A stretch of 64,000 nucleotides of DNA from Baylisascaris procyonis (lineage: Eukaryota > Nematoda > Chromadorea > Rhabditida > Ascarididae): assembly GCA_037389465.1 (NCBI GenBank), contig JAZARR010000088.1:1-64000 (forward strand). Direction: 5' to 3'. The position numbers and the translations under genes were made by a program. The notes under the pieces were generated by a model. The model ran no database searches and was not told the origin of the DNA. It saw only the letters and a program-made list of their open reading frames with translations. Positions 1 to 11,694 of this stretch are shown one piece after another; within the stretch, counting starts at the first letter, position 1; every line of letters begins with the position of its first letter.

Positions 1-3000
1 AAGCCTAAGCCTAAGCCTAAGCCTGAGCCAAGCCTAAGCCTAAGCCTAAGCCTAAGCCTAAGCCTAAGCCTAAGCCTAAGCCTGAGCCTAAGCCTAAGCC
101 TGAGCCTGAAAGCCTAAGCCTAAGCCTAAGCCTGAGCCTGGCCCTAAGCCTAAGCCTAAGCCTAAGCCTAAAGCCTAAGCCTAAGCCTAAGCCTAGCCTG
201 AGCCTAAGCCTGAGCCTAAGCCTAAGCCTAAGCCTAAGCCTAAGCCTAAGCCTAAGCCTAAGCCTAAGCCTAAGCCTAAGCCTAAGCCTAAGCCTAAGCC
301 TAAGCCTAAGCCTAAGCCTAAGCCTAAGCCTAAGCCTAAGCCTAAGCCTAAGCCTAAGCCTAAGCCTAAGCCTAAGCCTAAGCCTAAGCCTAAGCCTAAG
401 CCTAAGCCTAAGCCTAAGCCTAAGCCTAGCCTAAGCCTAAGCCTAAGCCTAAGCCTAAGCCTACCTAAGCCTAAGCCTAAGCCTAAGCCTAAGCCTAAGC
501 CTAAGCCTAAGCCTAAGCCTAAGCCTAAGCCTAAGCCTAAGCCTAAGCCTAAGCCTAAGCCTAAGCCTAAGCCTAAGCCTAAGCCTAAGCCTAAGCCTAA
601 GCCTAAGCCTAAGCCTAAGCCTAAGCCTAAGCCTAAGCCTAAGCCTAAGCCTAAGCCTAAGCCTAAGCCTAAGCCTAAGCCTAAGCCTAAGCCTAAGCCT
701 AAGCCTAAGCCTAAGCCTAAGCCTAAGCCTAAGCCTAAGCCTAAGCCTAAGCCTAAGCCTAAGCCTAAGCCTAAGCCTAAGCCTAAGCCTAAGCCTAAGC
801 CTAAGCCTAAGCCTAAGCCTAAGCCTAAGCCTAAGCCTAAGCCTAAGCCTAAGCCTAAGCCTAAGCCTAAGCCTAAGCCTAAGCCTAAGCCTAAGCCTAA
901 GCCTAAGCCTAAGCCTAAGCCTAAGCCTAAGCCTAAGCCTAAGCCTAAGCCTAAGCCTAAGCCTAAGCCTAAGCCTAAGCCTAAGCCTAAGCCTAAGCCT
1001 AAGCCTAAGCCTAAGCCTAAGCCTAAGCCTAAGCCTAAGCCTAAGCCTAAGCCTAAGCCTAAGCCTAAGCCTAAGCCTAAGCCTAAGCCTAAGCCTAAGC
1101 CTAAGCCTAAGCCTAAGCCTAAGCCTAAGCCTAAGCCTAAGCCTAAGCCTAAGCCTAAGCCTAAGCCTAAGCCTAAGCCTAAGCCTAAGCCTAAGCCTAA
1201 GCCTAAGCCTAAGCCTAAGCCTAAGCCTAAGCCTAAGCCTAAGCCTAAGCCTAAGCCTAAGCCTAAGCCTAAGCCTAAGCCTAAGCCTAAGCCTAAGCCT
1301 AAGCCTAAGCCTAAGCCTAAGCCTAAGCCTAAGCCTAAGCCTAAGCCTAAGCCTAAGCCTAAGCCTAAGCCTAAGCCTAAGCCTAAGCCTAAGCCTAAGC
1401 CTAAGCCTAAGCCTAAGCCTAAGCCTAAGCCTAAGCCTAAGCCTAAGCCTAAGCCTAAGCCTAAGCCTAAGCCTAAGCCTAAGCCTAAGCCTAAGCCTAA
1501 GCCTAAGCCTAAGCCTAAGCCTAAGCCTAAGCCTAAGCCTAAGCCTAAGCCTAAGCCTAAGCCTAAGCCTAAGCCTAAGCCTAAGCCTAAGCCTAAGCCT
1601 AAGCCTAAGCCTAAGCCTAAGCCTAAGCCTAAGCCTAAGCCTAAGCCTAAGCCTAAGCCTAAGCCTAAGCCTAAGCCTAAGCCTAAGCCTAAGCCTAAGC
1701 CTAAGCCTAAGCCTAAGCCTAAGCCTAAGCCTAAGCCTAAGCCTAAGCCTAAGCCTAAGCCTAAGCCTAAGCCTAAGCCTAAGCCTAAGCCTAAGCCTAA
1801 GCCTAAGCCTAAGCCTAAGCCTAAGCCTAAGCCTAAGCCTAAGCCTAAGCCTAAGCCTAAGCCTAAGCCTAAGCCTAAGCCTAAGCCTAAGCCTAAGCCT
1901 AAGCCTAAGCCTAAGCCTAAGCCTAAGCCTAAGCCTAAGCCTAAGCCTAAGCCTAAGCCTAAGCCTAAGCCTAAGCCTAAGCCTAAGCCTAAGCCTAAGC
2001 CTAAGCCTAAGCCTAAGCCTAAGCCTAAGCCTAAGCCTAAGCCTAAGCCTAAGCCTAAGCCTAAGCCTAAGCCTAAGCCTAAGCCTAAGCCTAAGCCTAA
2101 GCCTAAGCCTAAGCCTAAGCCTAAGCCTAAGCCTAAGCCTAAGCCTAAGCCTAAGCCTAAGCCTAAGCCTAAGCCTAAGCCTAAGCCTAAGCCTAAGCCT
2201 AAGCCTAAGCCTAAGCCTAAGCCTAAGCCTAAGCCTAAGCCTAAGCCTAAGCCTAAGCCTAAGCCTAAGCCTAAGCCTAAGCCTAAGCCTAAGCCTAAGC
2301 CTAAGCCTAAGCCTAAGCCTAAGCCTAAGCCTAAGCCTAAGCCTAAGCCTAAGCCTAAGCCTAAGCCTAAGCCTAAGCCTAAGCCTAAGCCTAAGCCTAA
2401 GCCTAAGCCTAAGCCTAAGCCTAAGCCTAAGCCTAAGCCTAAGCCTAAGCCTAAGCCTAAGCCTAAGCCTAAGCCTAAGCCTAAGCCTAAGCCTAAGCCT
2501 AAGCCTAAGCCTAAGCCTAAGCCTAAGCCTAAGCCTAAGCCTAAGCCTAAGCCTAAGCCTAAGCCTAAGCCTAAGCCTAAGCCTAAGCCTAAGCCTAAGC
2601 CTAAGCCTAAGCCTAAGCCTAAGCCTAAGCCTAAGCCTAAGCCTAAGCCTAAGCCTAAGCCTAAGCCTAAGCCTAAGCCTAAGCCTAAGCCTAAGCCTAA
2701 GCCTAAGCCTAAGCCTAAGCCTAAGCCTAAGCCTAAGCCTAAGCCTAAGCCTAAGCCTAAGCCTAAGCCTAAGCCTAAGCCTAAGCCTAAGCCTAAGCCT
2801 AAGCCTAAGCCTAAGCCTAAGCCTAAGCCTAAGCCTAAGCCTAAGCCTAAGCCTAAGCCTAAGCCTAAGCCTAAGCCTAAGCCTAAGCCTAAGCCTAAGC
2901 CTAAGCCTAAGCCTAAGCCTAAGCCTAAGCCTAAGCCTAAGCCTAAGCCTAAGCCTAAGCCTAAGCCTAAGCCTAAGCCTAAGCCTAAGCCTAAGCCTAA

Positions 3001-6000
3001 GCCTAAGCCTAAGCCTAAGCCTAAGCCTAAGCCTAAGCCTAAGCCTAAGCCTAAGCCTAAGCCTAAGCCTAAGCCTAAGCCTAAGCCTAAGCCTAAGCCT
3101 AAGCCTAAGCCTAAGCCTAAGCCTAAGCCTAAGCCTAAGCCTAAGCCTAAGCCTAAGCCTAAGCCTAAGCCTAAGCCTAAGCCTAAGCCTAAGCCTAAGC
3201 CTAAGCCTAAGCCTAAGCCTAAGCCTAAGCCTAAGCCTAAGCCTAAGCCTAAGCCTAAGCCTAAGCCTAAGCCTAAGCCTAAGCCTAAGCCTAAGCCTAA
3301 GCCTAAGCCTAAGCCTAAGCCTAAGCCTAAGCCTAAGCCTAAGCCTAAGCCTAAGCCTAAGCCTAAGCCTAAGCCTAAGCCTAAGCCTAAGCCTAAGCCT
3401 AAGCCTAAGCCTAAGCCTAAGCCTAAGCCTAAGCCTAAGCCTAAGCCTAAGCCTAAGCCTAAGCCTAAGCCTAAGCCTAAGCCTAAGCCTAAGCCTAAGC
3501 CTAAGCCTAAGCCTAAGCCTAAGCCTAAGCCTAAGCCTAAGCCTAAGCCTAAGCCTAAGCCTAAGCCTAAGCCTAAGCCTAAGCCTAAGCCTAAGCCTAA
3601 GCCTAAGCCTAAGCCTAAGCCTAAGCCTAAGCCTAAGCCTAAGCCTAAGCCTAAGCCTAAGCCTAAGCCTAAGCCTAAGCCTAAGCCTAAGCCTAAGCCT
3701 AAGCCTAAGCCTAAGCCTAAGCCTAAGCCTAAGCCTAAGCCTAAGCCTAAGCCTAAGCCTAAGCCTAAGCCTAAGCCTAAGCCTAAGCCTAAGCCTAAGC
3801 CTAAGCCTAAGCCTAAGCCTAAGCCTAAGCCTAAGCCTAAGCCTAAGCCTAAGCCTAAGCCTAAGCCTAAGCCTAAGCCTAAGCCTAAGCCTAAGCCTAA
3901 GCCTAAGCCTAAGCCTAAGCCTAAGCCTAAGCCTAAGCCTAAGCCTAAGCCTAAGCCTAAGCCTAAGCCTAAGCCTAAGCCTAAGCCTAAGCCTAAGCCT
4001 AAGCCTAAGCCTAAGCCTAAGCCTAAGCCTAAGCCTAAGCCTAAGCCTAAGCCTAAGCCTAAGCCTAAGCCTAAGCCTAAGCCTAAGCCTAAGCCTAAGC
4101 CTAAGCCTAAGCCTAAGCCTAAGCCTAAGCCTAAGCCTAAGCCTAAGCCTAAGCCTAAGCCTAAGCCTAAGCCTAAGCCTAAGCCTAAGCCTAAGCCTAA
4201 GCCTAAGCCTAAGCCTAAGCCTAAGCCTAAGCCTAAGCCTAAGCCTAAGCCTAAGCCTAAGCCTAAGCCTAAGCCTAAGCCTAAGCCTAAGCCTAAGCCT
4301 AAGCCTAAGCCTAAGCCTAAGCCTAAGCCTAAGCCTAAGCCTAAGCCTAAGCCTAAGCCTAAGCCTAAGCCTAAGCCTAAGCCTAAGCCTAAGCCTAAGC
4401 CTAAGCCTAAGCCTAAGCCTAAGCCTAAGCCTAAGCCTAAGCCTAAGCCTAAGCCTAAGCCTAAGCCTAAGCCTAAGCCTAAGCCTAAGCCTAAGCCTAA
4501 GCCTAAGCCTAAGCCTAAGCCTAAGCCTAAGCCTAAGCCTAAGCCTAAGCCTAAGCCTAAGCCTAAGCCTAAGCCTAAGCCTAAGCCTAAGCCTAAGCCT
4601 AAGCCTAAGCCTAAGCCTAAGCCTAAGCCTAAGCCTAAGCCTAAGCCTAAGCCTAAGCCTAAGCCTAAGCCTAAGCCTAAGCCTAAGCCTAAGCCTAAGC
4701 CTAAGCCTAAGCCTAAGCCTAAGCCTAAGCCTAAGCCTAAGCCTAAGCCTAAGCCTAAGCCTAAGCCTAAGCCTAAGCCTAAGCCTAAGCCTAAGCCTAA
4801 GCCTAAGCCTAAGCCTAAGCCTAAGCCTAAGCCTAAGCCTAAGCCTAAGCCTAAGCCTAAGCCTAAGCCTAAGCCTAAGCCTAAGCCTAAGCCTAAGCCT
4901 AAGCCTAAGCCTAAGCCTAAGCCTAAGCCTAAGCCTAAGCCTAAGCCTAAGCCTAAGCCTAAGCCTAAGCCTAAGCCTAAGCCTAAGCCTAAGCCTAAGC
5001 CTAAGCCTAAGCCTAAGCCTAAGCCTAAGCCTAAGCCTAAGCCTAAGCCTAAGCCTAAGCCTAAGCCTAAGCCTAAGCCTAAGCCTAAGCCTAAGCCTAA
5101 GCCTAAGCCTAAGCCTAAGCCTAAGCCTAAGCCTAAGCCTAAGCCTAAGCCTAAGCCTAAGCCTAAGCCTAAGCCTAAGCCTAAGCCTAAGCCTAAGCCT
5201 AAGCCTAAGCCTAAGCCTAAGCCTAAGCCTAAGCCTAAGCCTAAGCCTAAGCCTAAGCCTAAGCCTAAGCCTAAGCCTAAGCCTAAGCCTAAGCCTAAGC
5301 CTAAGCCTAAGCCTAAGCCTAAGCCTAAGCCTAAGCCTAAGCCTAAGCCTAAGCCTAAGCCTAAGCCTAAGCCTAAGCCTAAGCCTAAGCCTAAGCCTAA
5401 GCCTAAGCCTAAGCCTAAGCCTAAGCCTAAGCCTAAGCCTAAGCCTAAGCCTAAGCCTAAGCCTAAGCCTAAGCCTAAGCCTAAGCCTAAGCCTAAGCCT
5501 AAGCCTAAGCCTAAGCCTAAGCCTAAGCCTAAGCCTAAGCCTAAGCCTAAGCCTAAGCCTAAGCCTAAGCCTAAGCCTAAGCCTAAGCCTAAGCCTAAGC
5601 CTAAGCCTAAGCCTAAGCCTAAGCCTAAGCCTAAGCCTAAGCCTAAGCCTAAGCCTAAGCCTAAGCCTAAGCCTAAGCCTAAGCCTAAGCCTAAGCCTAA
5701 GCCTAAGCCTAAGCCTAAGCCTAAGCCTAAGCCTAAGCCTAAGCCTAAGCCTAAGCCTAAGCCTAAGCCTAAGCCTAAGCCTAAGCCTAAGCCTAAGCCT
5801 AAGCCTAAGCCTAAGCCTAAGCCTAAGCCTAAGCCTAAGCCTAAGCCTAAGCCTAAGCCTAAGCCTAAGCCTAAGCCTAAGCCTAAGCCTAAGCCTAAGC
5901 CTAAGCCTAAGCCTAAGCCTAAGCCTAAGCCTAAGCCTAAGCCTAAGCCTAAGCCTAAGCCTAAGCCTAAGCCTAAGCCTAAGCCTAAGCCTAAGCCTAA

Positions 6001-6364
6001 GCCTAAGCCTAAGCCTAAGCCTAAGCCTAAGCCTAAGCCTAAGCCTAAGCCTAAGCCTAAGCCTAAGCCTAAGCCTAAGCCTAAGCCTAAGCCTAAGCCT
6101 AAGCCTAAGCCTAAGCCTAAGCCTAAGCCTAAGCCTAAGCCTAAGCCTAAGCCTAAGCCTAAGCCTAAGCCTAAGCCTAAGCCTAAGCCTAAGCCTAAGC
6201 CTAAGCCTAAGCCTAAGCCTAAGCCTAAGCCTAAGCCTAAGCCTAAGCCTAAGCCTAAGCCTAAGCCTAAGCCTAAGCCTAAGCCTAAGCCTAAGCCTAA
6301 GCCTAAGCCTAAGCCTATTTAGCCTAAGCCTAAGCCTAAGCCTAAGCCTAAGCCTAAGCCTAAG
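1..6364 (+). repeat. Nematode telomere, (GCCTAA)n = (TTAGGC)n on the other strand
   Basis: An almost unbroken array of the hexamer GCCTAA runs from the first base to 6364. This is the C-rich complement of TTAGGC, the canonical nematode telomere repeat. The C-rich strand read 5' to 3' from the left edge is the orientation expected for a left chromosome end. Variant units (GCCTGA, short or long units) cluster in the first 215 bases and around 425-470. From about 470 to 6310 the array is regular. A single disrupted unit (CCTATTTAGCC) lies near 6314-6324, and unique DNA starts just after 6364. Confidence 0.98.
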
Positions 6365-7127
6365 TTTTGTCTACGTGCTTCCGGTTTTGAAGATTGCTTG
6401 AACAAGTGTTTTATGCATTTGATCGTTTTATAGTCTTTTGTATGTTCTTCCAATGGTGGGGTTGATAAGGGTGGGATTGATGTGTAGGGAAAGTAGGTAC
6501 TCTTATTATGATGTAGGTTTAACTCGAAGGATGTCATTTTTGGCTAGTGGGCTGAAGAAGAGAACACATGTGTAGGCACGGAACGTTGTCCATATAACGA
6601 GCTGTTGAAAATAATAGCGGAAGGCAATGGTATACCAATTTTTTCCGCTGCTCGAATTAAGTCAATTTTTTGCTTTCTTAATTCAGACCGACAGTCTGTT
6701 TGCTCATTGATAGAGGCGTTATAATCTCCTGCTGCCGCTGCAAAAAAAGAGTTAAGTTATCGATATTCATTCATTTGCATCGGTTAATGGCAATGACTGC
6801 AATAGAAAGATACTGATCGAAAGTGATGTATTTGCGCTTTCTACTGAAAATCGACATGTTTTCTACCAAAAGCCTAATCCAGCTTCGTTTTTATTGAACG
6901 TCCTTTTATGATTTATTCACATATGATGTCGTAATGAAATTTCTAGGTGAAATTAGTCACACAACTGAGCAGACGTCCGCGAAACAACAATAATTGAGCC
7001 AACTAAAGTCAGGACACACATAAACATCTAGATCCTTCATCACTTCATTTACAGGGAGATCGAGGTAATATAAACGCAGAGGGCATTCAGTTAAGAAATG
7101 TAGATGTAAGACATGGTCTCACCACGG

Positions 7128-7177
7128 ATGTCAGGACATGGTCTCACCACTTCTCTAGTGAGACCATGTCCTGACAT
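7128..7177. repeat. Perfect 20-bp inverted repeat (hairpin) next to the telomere
   Basis: Left arm 7128-7147 (ATGTCAGGACATGGTCTCAC) and right arm 7158-7177 are exact reverse complements, separated by a 10-base loop. A direct copy of the inner arm (ACATGGTCTCACCAC) also sits at about 7111-7125, so part of the arm is present three times. It could be a foldback or MITE remnant, or an RNA or cruciform structure; nothing in the sequence decides which. Confidence 0.9.
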
Positions 7178-8861
7178 AATAACACATCATAGTCCTCTTA
7201 TCTCTGGTTGCATAACATTCGCCATCTTTTTATATACATCGTATGCGAGTAAATTCATTCAAGGGAAGGTAACAATATGAACTTCATTCTGCATTGTTTT
7301 CCACCGAGAAATCAGTATACCTACCCGATATGCATTCCTCAGCACAAACGCTGTAGGTGGATTATATATAGTTCAATAAGCGTTTAGTTGACATGGCTGT
7401 AGTCTTTCTAACCGGAATCAACTTTGCAGTGCGTCGGATATGTTAATGCTTCACAGATTGTGATATGGATATGTGGATAGTATTTTTTTCCGCAAGCACA
7501 TATTGGTTTTGTGTCGCATTTGTCTATCAAAAAATAGTTTCAGATGAGCGATTCGATAGCGTAAGAGTAATGCTGGAAACGACCTTTTTTCTTGATAGAA
7601 AGCACCTTATTTCAGTGGGTGCAAAATTGTGACGGATTTTCTCTTCGAAAAAGTTCGAGACTATTACGTTGAAGTGTTTGGAAGTAGAATTAGCAGTAAA
7701 CATAGTGTATATTGTTTATGTTTTTGACGATATTGTATTCGTATTCGACTCATTCTCTCTCGATGATGTATGCATAGAAATCACCCTATATTCGTTACAT
7801 CTTTTCACTTGAGTTCACCATTTGCTTGCCGAGAGATCAGTAACGCGCGCGATATCTCTTCGTCTCTCTCATGCGCGTGCGGTTATGACTATGTGTAATC
7901 ATCGCATTTTGTTTGCATTTCAAGATTATTGCATTTCTAGATTGTTAGTGTTTTATTCATGCTAGGTGGTTATACTAGTGCATAGCGTTTGATATTGTTT
8001 GCAACCGTCATGCTACTCATACCATCTGAAAAAATCAACTCTTCTACGTGTATTATTGGAACGAATGAATCGTTGCAAACTTCGTTTTCGTTGCTTATAA
8101 GACGAGAAAAATTTTGCGAGTCGTATTGAGAAACTGCTATAGGCTGACACATATGTCAACTGAGAGTTCTTGGCTATATCTGGCCGAGATTGCAACCGCG
8201 ACTTAGGCTGCGGCTGTCTAGAGATAGGTAAAACCGGGTCGTGGGCTAAGACCATAAAAGGCTGTTCCCTGTTCCTTACCCGATCTAGAGCTCCTCACAT
8301 GGTTTTGAGTCAGAGTTGGTCACATTTCCGGATGTGGCGGGGGCTAGGGTCTTGTGGTGAGGAGACAGAAATGCAACTAGGAAAGCGCGGTGACTTGATG
8401 CCTATCCGCTCTCCATCTGCTGGGATGCTGATTGTGTTTATATCAGAAATTGAGAAGCAGTTCGTTTTTTGAAAGTAATAGCTTCTTTTTGTTTTTACTA
8501 TGTTTCTTTTTGTTCTATGCTTTTATTTACATCGATAGTACGAGTTGCCGTATTAAAATTGCTGGTAATTGGTGGAACATAATGAATTCCAGGCGGCTGT
8601 TACTGATTTTTGGCCATCTTTATCATTTCACTAGTACGTCAAGCGTTGTAGAGCATCAAAAACCAATAAATAGCCGTCCTCATCGATTTTTTTTTATCAA
8701 CGACCAACCTTGGCTTGGTTTGACAGTTCTCAATTCACTTGCTGAAAGATGCTTTCTTCATTTACTCTGTTTCATAACTACATCATTTTGCCGCTTCACC
8801 CTAGTCATACCTATAACAAATGGTGAATTGTTTCCACTCAGAGGCTTGTCAGTATATTTGC

Positions 8862-8872
8862 AGGTTCATCAA
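8862..8872 (+). promoter_or_regulatory. Probable spliced-leader acceptor and 9-nt 5' leader of the TMEM256 gene
   Basis: The sequence TATATTTGCAG ends at 8863, nine bases before the ATG at 8873. A strong nematode 3' splice site directly ahead of a start codon, with no donor-bearing exon visible upstream, is the usual mark of a trans-spliced mRNA. The call is inferred from position and consensus only. Confidence 0.55.
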
Positions 8873-10046
8873 ATGTCCTCCAGTACTCTAGAAAGTTTAG
8901 CGAACTTCTTTTCTCGTTATGTACCTTTTCCGGCAAAAGAAGGAACGGGTACGAGCGTATATCATGAGCCTCTCTCAAGCACAACGATGAATATGCACCA
9001 ACCTGTATGCGCATTCGACAGCTCAGTGATACGCATTGCCGGTCTTTCGGGCTCGCTTGCCGTTGTCATTGGGGCATATGGCGCTCATGGTTCGTTTTTT
9101 TTTTTTTTTAATGTTTATTGCACGTGTTTCCTCATGTGATTATACATGGTTTACCGGAGCTGACTGTCTCCCTCCCTCACGCAGTGGACAATACGTATGT
9201 AACATTTGATGCTTTAAAAACTTGACTTTTAACAGCCTGCTGCATCTCGGATGCTGTACCGATGACAGGGAAGAGCCGATTAACGCATGTTTTATATATT
9301 GTATTCCTTTGTTTATCGTAAATTCAAACCAAGAGAACTGCGGAAAAAAAAGTTTTGTTAAAGAAACGAAAACGAACAGGAAGCATATTTACGGCACTTT
9401 ACTGTATTTATCGACGTTGTAGCATTACGATATCTTCTAAGGTATATCCATTTAATAGCACATCTTTGCGCTTGTCTGTATTTCTTGTGGGTGTGAACGG
9501 CGTTTGTAAATGCTTTTATGCGGAAGCATTGGTATGTTTGAACATTTTATAAAGTAGACTATAGATAAATCTGTTTTATAACACATGTAACTTCTTCGAT
9601 GTTTCTAGGCTCATGCTTCGACAACCATTCTTCCCAAATTATCGCAATTCTTAATTCCCCCCCCCCAAAAAAAAAACTCGCAGGATATTTATCGAAAAAA
9701 CTCCTGTTAAGTGGATCCGCGAAGGTAGGTGGATCGTTGTTCAATATTCAGGTTTATTTTTTGGTATTCGTGTTTTGCAGCTTTACGGCAGCACGCGATT
9801 AATGACGAACGTCGACTGCGGGCTTTCGAAACCGGGAACCGCTATCACCTTCTACATTCGGTGGCTCTTCTTGGTAGTGCTCGGGCTCGTTTTCCCTTAT
9901 TGACCGCTTCACTTTTCCTCGCTGGTATCGCAATCTTTTCATCGACATGCTATCACTATAGCATTACCGGCGAGGAAACTTTTCGTCGTTATACACCTGT
10001 TGGCGGAGTTTTATTCATAATTGCATGGCTTTCATTTATTTTCTGA
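8873..10046 (+). CDS. TMEM256: TMEM256/DUF423 family small membrane protein (2 exons)
   Basis: Exons 8873-9089 and 9781-10046 join in frame (phase 1) through GTTCGT...TTTTGCAG to give about 160 residues. The first exon carries the family signature GAYGAHG (about residues 66-72). The second carries the FETGNRYHLLHSVALLG block, then LTASLFLAGIAIFSS, YSITGEE and TPVGGVLFIIAWLSF, all matching the animal TMEM256/bacterial DUF423 pattern of several hydrophobic helices. The molecular function of the family is not established. Human TMEM256 is about 113 residues, so this protein has a longer hydrophilic N-terminus of about 55 residues. The start was chosen because the ATG at 8873 follows a strong splice acceptor by nine bases; an internal Met just before MHQPVCAF is an alternative. 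It is the gene closest to the telomere, about 2.5 kb away, and converges on the OSTF1 gene. Confidence 0.9.
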
Positions 10047-11694
10047 TATATACGTTTATAGTGTGCTGTGCTTGTTTTAAATTTCCTAACGGTTCATAGT
10101 TAGCTTAATTTGAGAGAAACCTTCAAACATGGTTAAAACGATCAGTATGGTGCCTGCTAGTGGATGTGGAGGAGGTGAAATCATCCTTTTGCTTTTCCTC
10201 GGACGGGGTGGTAGCTTTCCTTCCTAAATTCTTTCGCGAATTTTTTGAACTTTCGCATAGATTCTTTCCTAGGCTATCTCATCTAGAAGAAACTAAAACT
10301 TTGCCGATCGTGATTTCACTCCACTGCTCGATACTCTAGTACGTGACATTTCATGTGGCTTTTTGTGAGTAGATTCCAACCAAATTACAACTGAATACCC
10401 ACGATATTTACGGTCATTCAAAGAGCCTTTTCCTCCATTCCCTCCCCCTTCAATGTCATGCATTTTTCAAAACTTCCCATTTTCGTTCCTATGTGGTTTA
10501 GTTTAATGTGCTGTGTACGTCTCATCATAAACCAAACGGGACGTTGCTTCCTCGTCCAACAGAATGTTTTTTGCCGTCTACCTTTATATCTTTAGAGAAT
10601 CTCCAAAGTTTTACACTGCCCGTCTCTGTTGAAAGTATTTATTACAAAAACTTTCAGCCTTGATATCAACATCCTTTAGCACAAAAAGCTCCATACTTCC
10701 AGCGGTGACTCATCTCGCAGAACTGTCCAATAGGTCACATTATGAATAAGACTGAGAAGTAGCCGCATTGCGCATTGATTACACAGAGCTTTGTGATTGT
10801 GAGGCAAGTGAAATAGCACGTATTTCGTTCCATGGAAACAAAGTAGTGCATACATGGCCCTTTTTACAAGGCTTATTTTCTTCACTAATAAGGTCATAAT
10901 CACGTGAAGTCCCCACCTAATGTGGCCGGTGGCATCGTGTGATCACGGCCTCTCCTCGTTTTCGAGGCTGCCGATCTTGACAGCTTGAAGGCAGAAAATA
11001 GTGAAAAGTTGGCATTTCGCAGAAAGGCAGAAAACGATTGCGAACATTTAGTGGGAAAGTAAGAAAAAAATCGGTGGAACTTGCAAAATTCCCCTAGCTA
11101 GGCTCAGCGAAAGTCCTGGCCCCTGGACCGATCGCTTCCTGTACAAACCTATGATTGGAGGGAAGGATTGGGGCATTTGCCTCCTCGGAAGGAATTTTGT
11201 ATGTTGGGATGTGCTTCCACGTGGCAAATCACCAGTATGGCAGTGACGGCAACAGGCTTTACGAAACGATTAAGAATCTCGACATGAATGTTGCTGAAAA
11301 ATGCAAATTTTTAGGTTTAGTAATCTCTGCACAATGTCCATGCGCCTTGCTGGAGAGATTCAAAAGTGTTGCGTTTGCTTGACGATCCTCTCAGAGTTCT
11401 TAGTCATAAATGAGAAGCTGGACTGGATGGTGATATTGCGTGAAAAAATTTGAGGATTTCCACAGTTGCGAAAGGATAGGAGACCAGAGTTTTTGAGGTG
11501 TGCAAGACATATTCGAGAATCGCCAAAACTGTATTAAGAAATTATTCGAAACCGTCAGAAGAATAAATTGTTCTACTTTCGTCAGCTGTGTTATCCCGTC
11601 AGTTCTCTTAAAGGTGGCAGAGCAATGACTTGCAAAGACCAGAAACGATGAAAGTTTATTGTAAACGTAATGCAAAGATTCGTTTGATGGCGAT
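10047..11694. other. Intergenic region between convergent TMEM256 and OSTF1 genes
   Basis: No exon with recognisable family similarity was found on either strand. The AATAAA signal for the OSTF1 mRNA lies at 11660-11655 on the minus strand, 35 bases past its stop codon. A slightly GC-richer patch around 10915-11150 has no coding signal I can identify. Confidence 0.6.
11655..11660 (-). terminator. AATAAA polyadenylation signal of the OSTF1 gene
   Basis: On the minus strand the canonical AATAAA hexamer starts 35 bases after the TAG stop of the OSTF1 gene, a normal distance for a nematode 3' UTR. Confidence 0.7.

Larger units (their letters stand above)
6365..8872. other. Subtelomeric region without a recognised gene
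   Basis: Between the telomere and the first gene I see AT-rich DNA with no exon that resembles a known family. It holds a perfect hairpin (7128-7177, listed separately). A GC-richer stretch at about 8170-8420 stands out in base composition and could be a dispersed repeat. Open frames here (for example 8013-8255 minus, 8170-8472 plus) have no recognisable motif. Confidence 0.6.

Noticed and set aside
6319..6537. 72-codon minus-strand frame running into the telomere array
   Set aside because: Ends in a GLGLGL run made only by the hexamer; no domain, no splice context.
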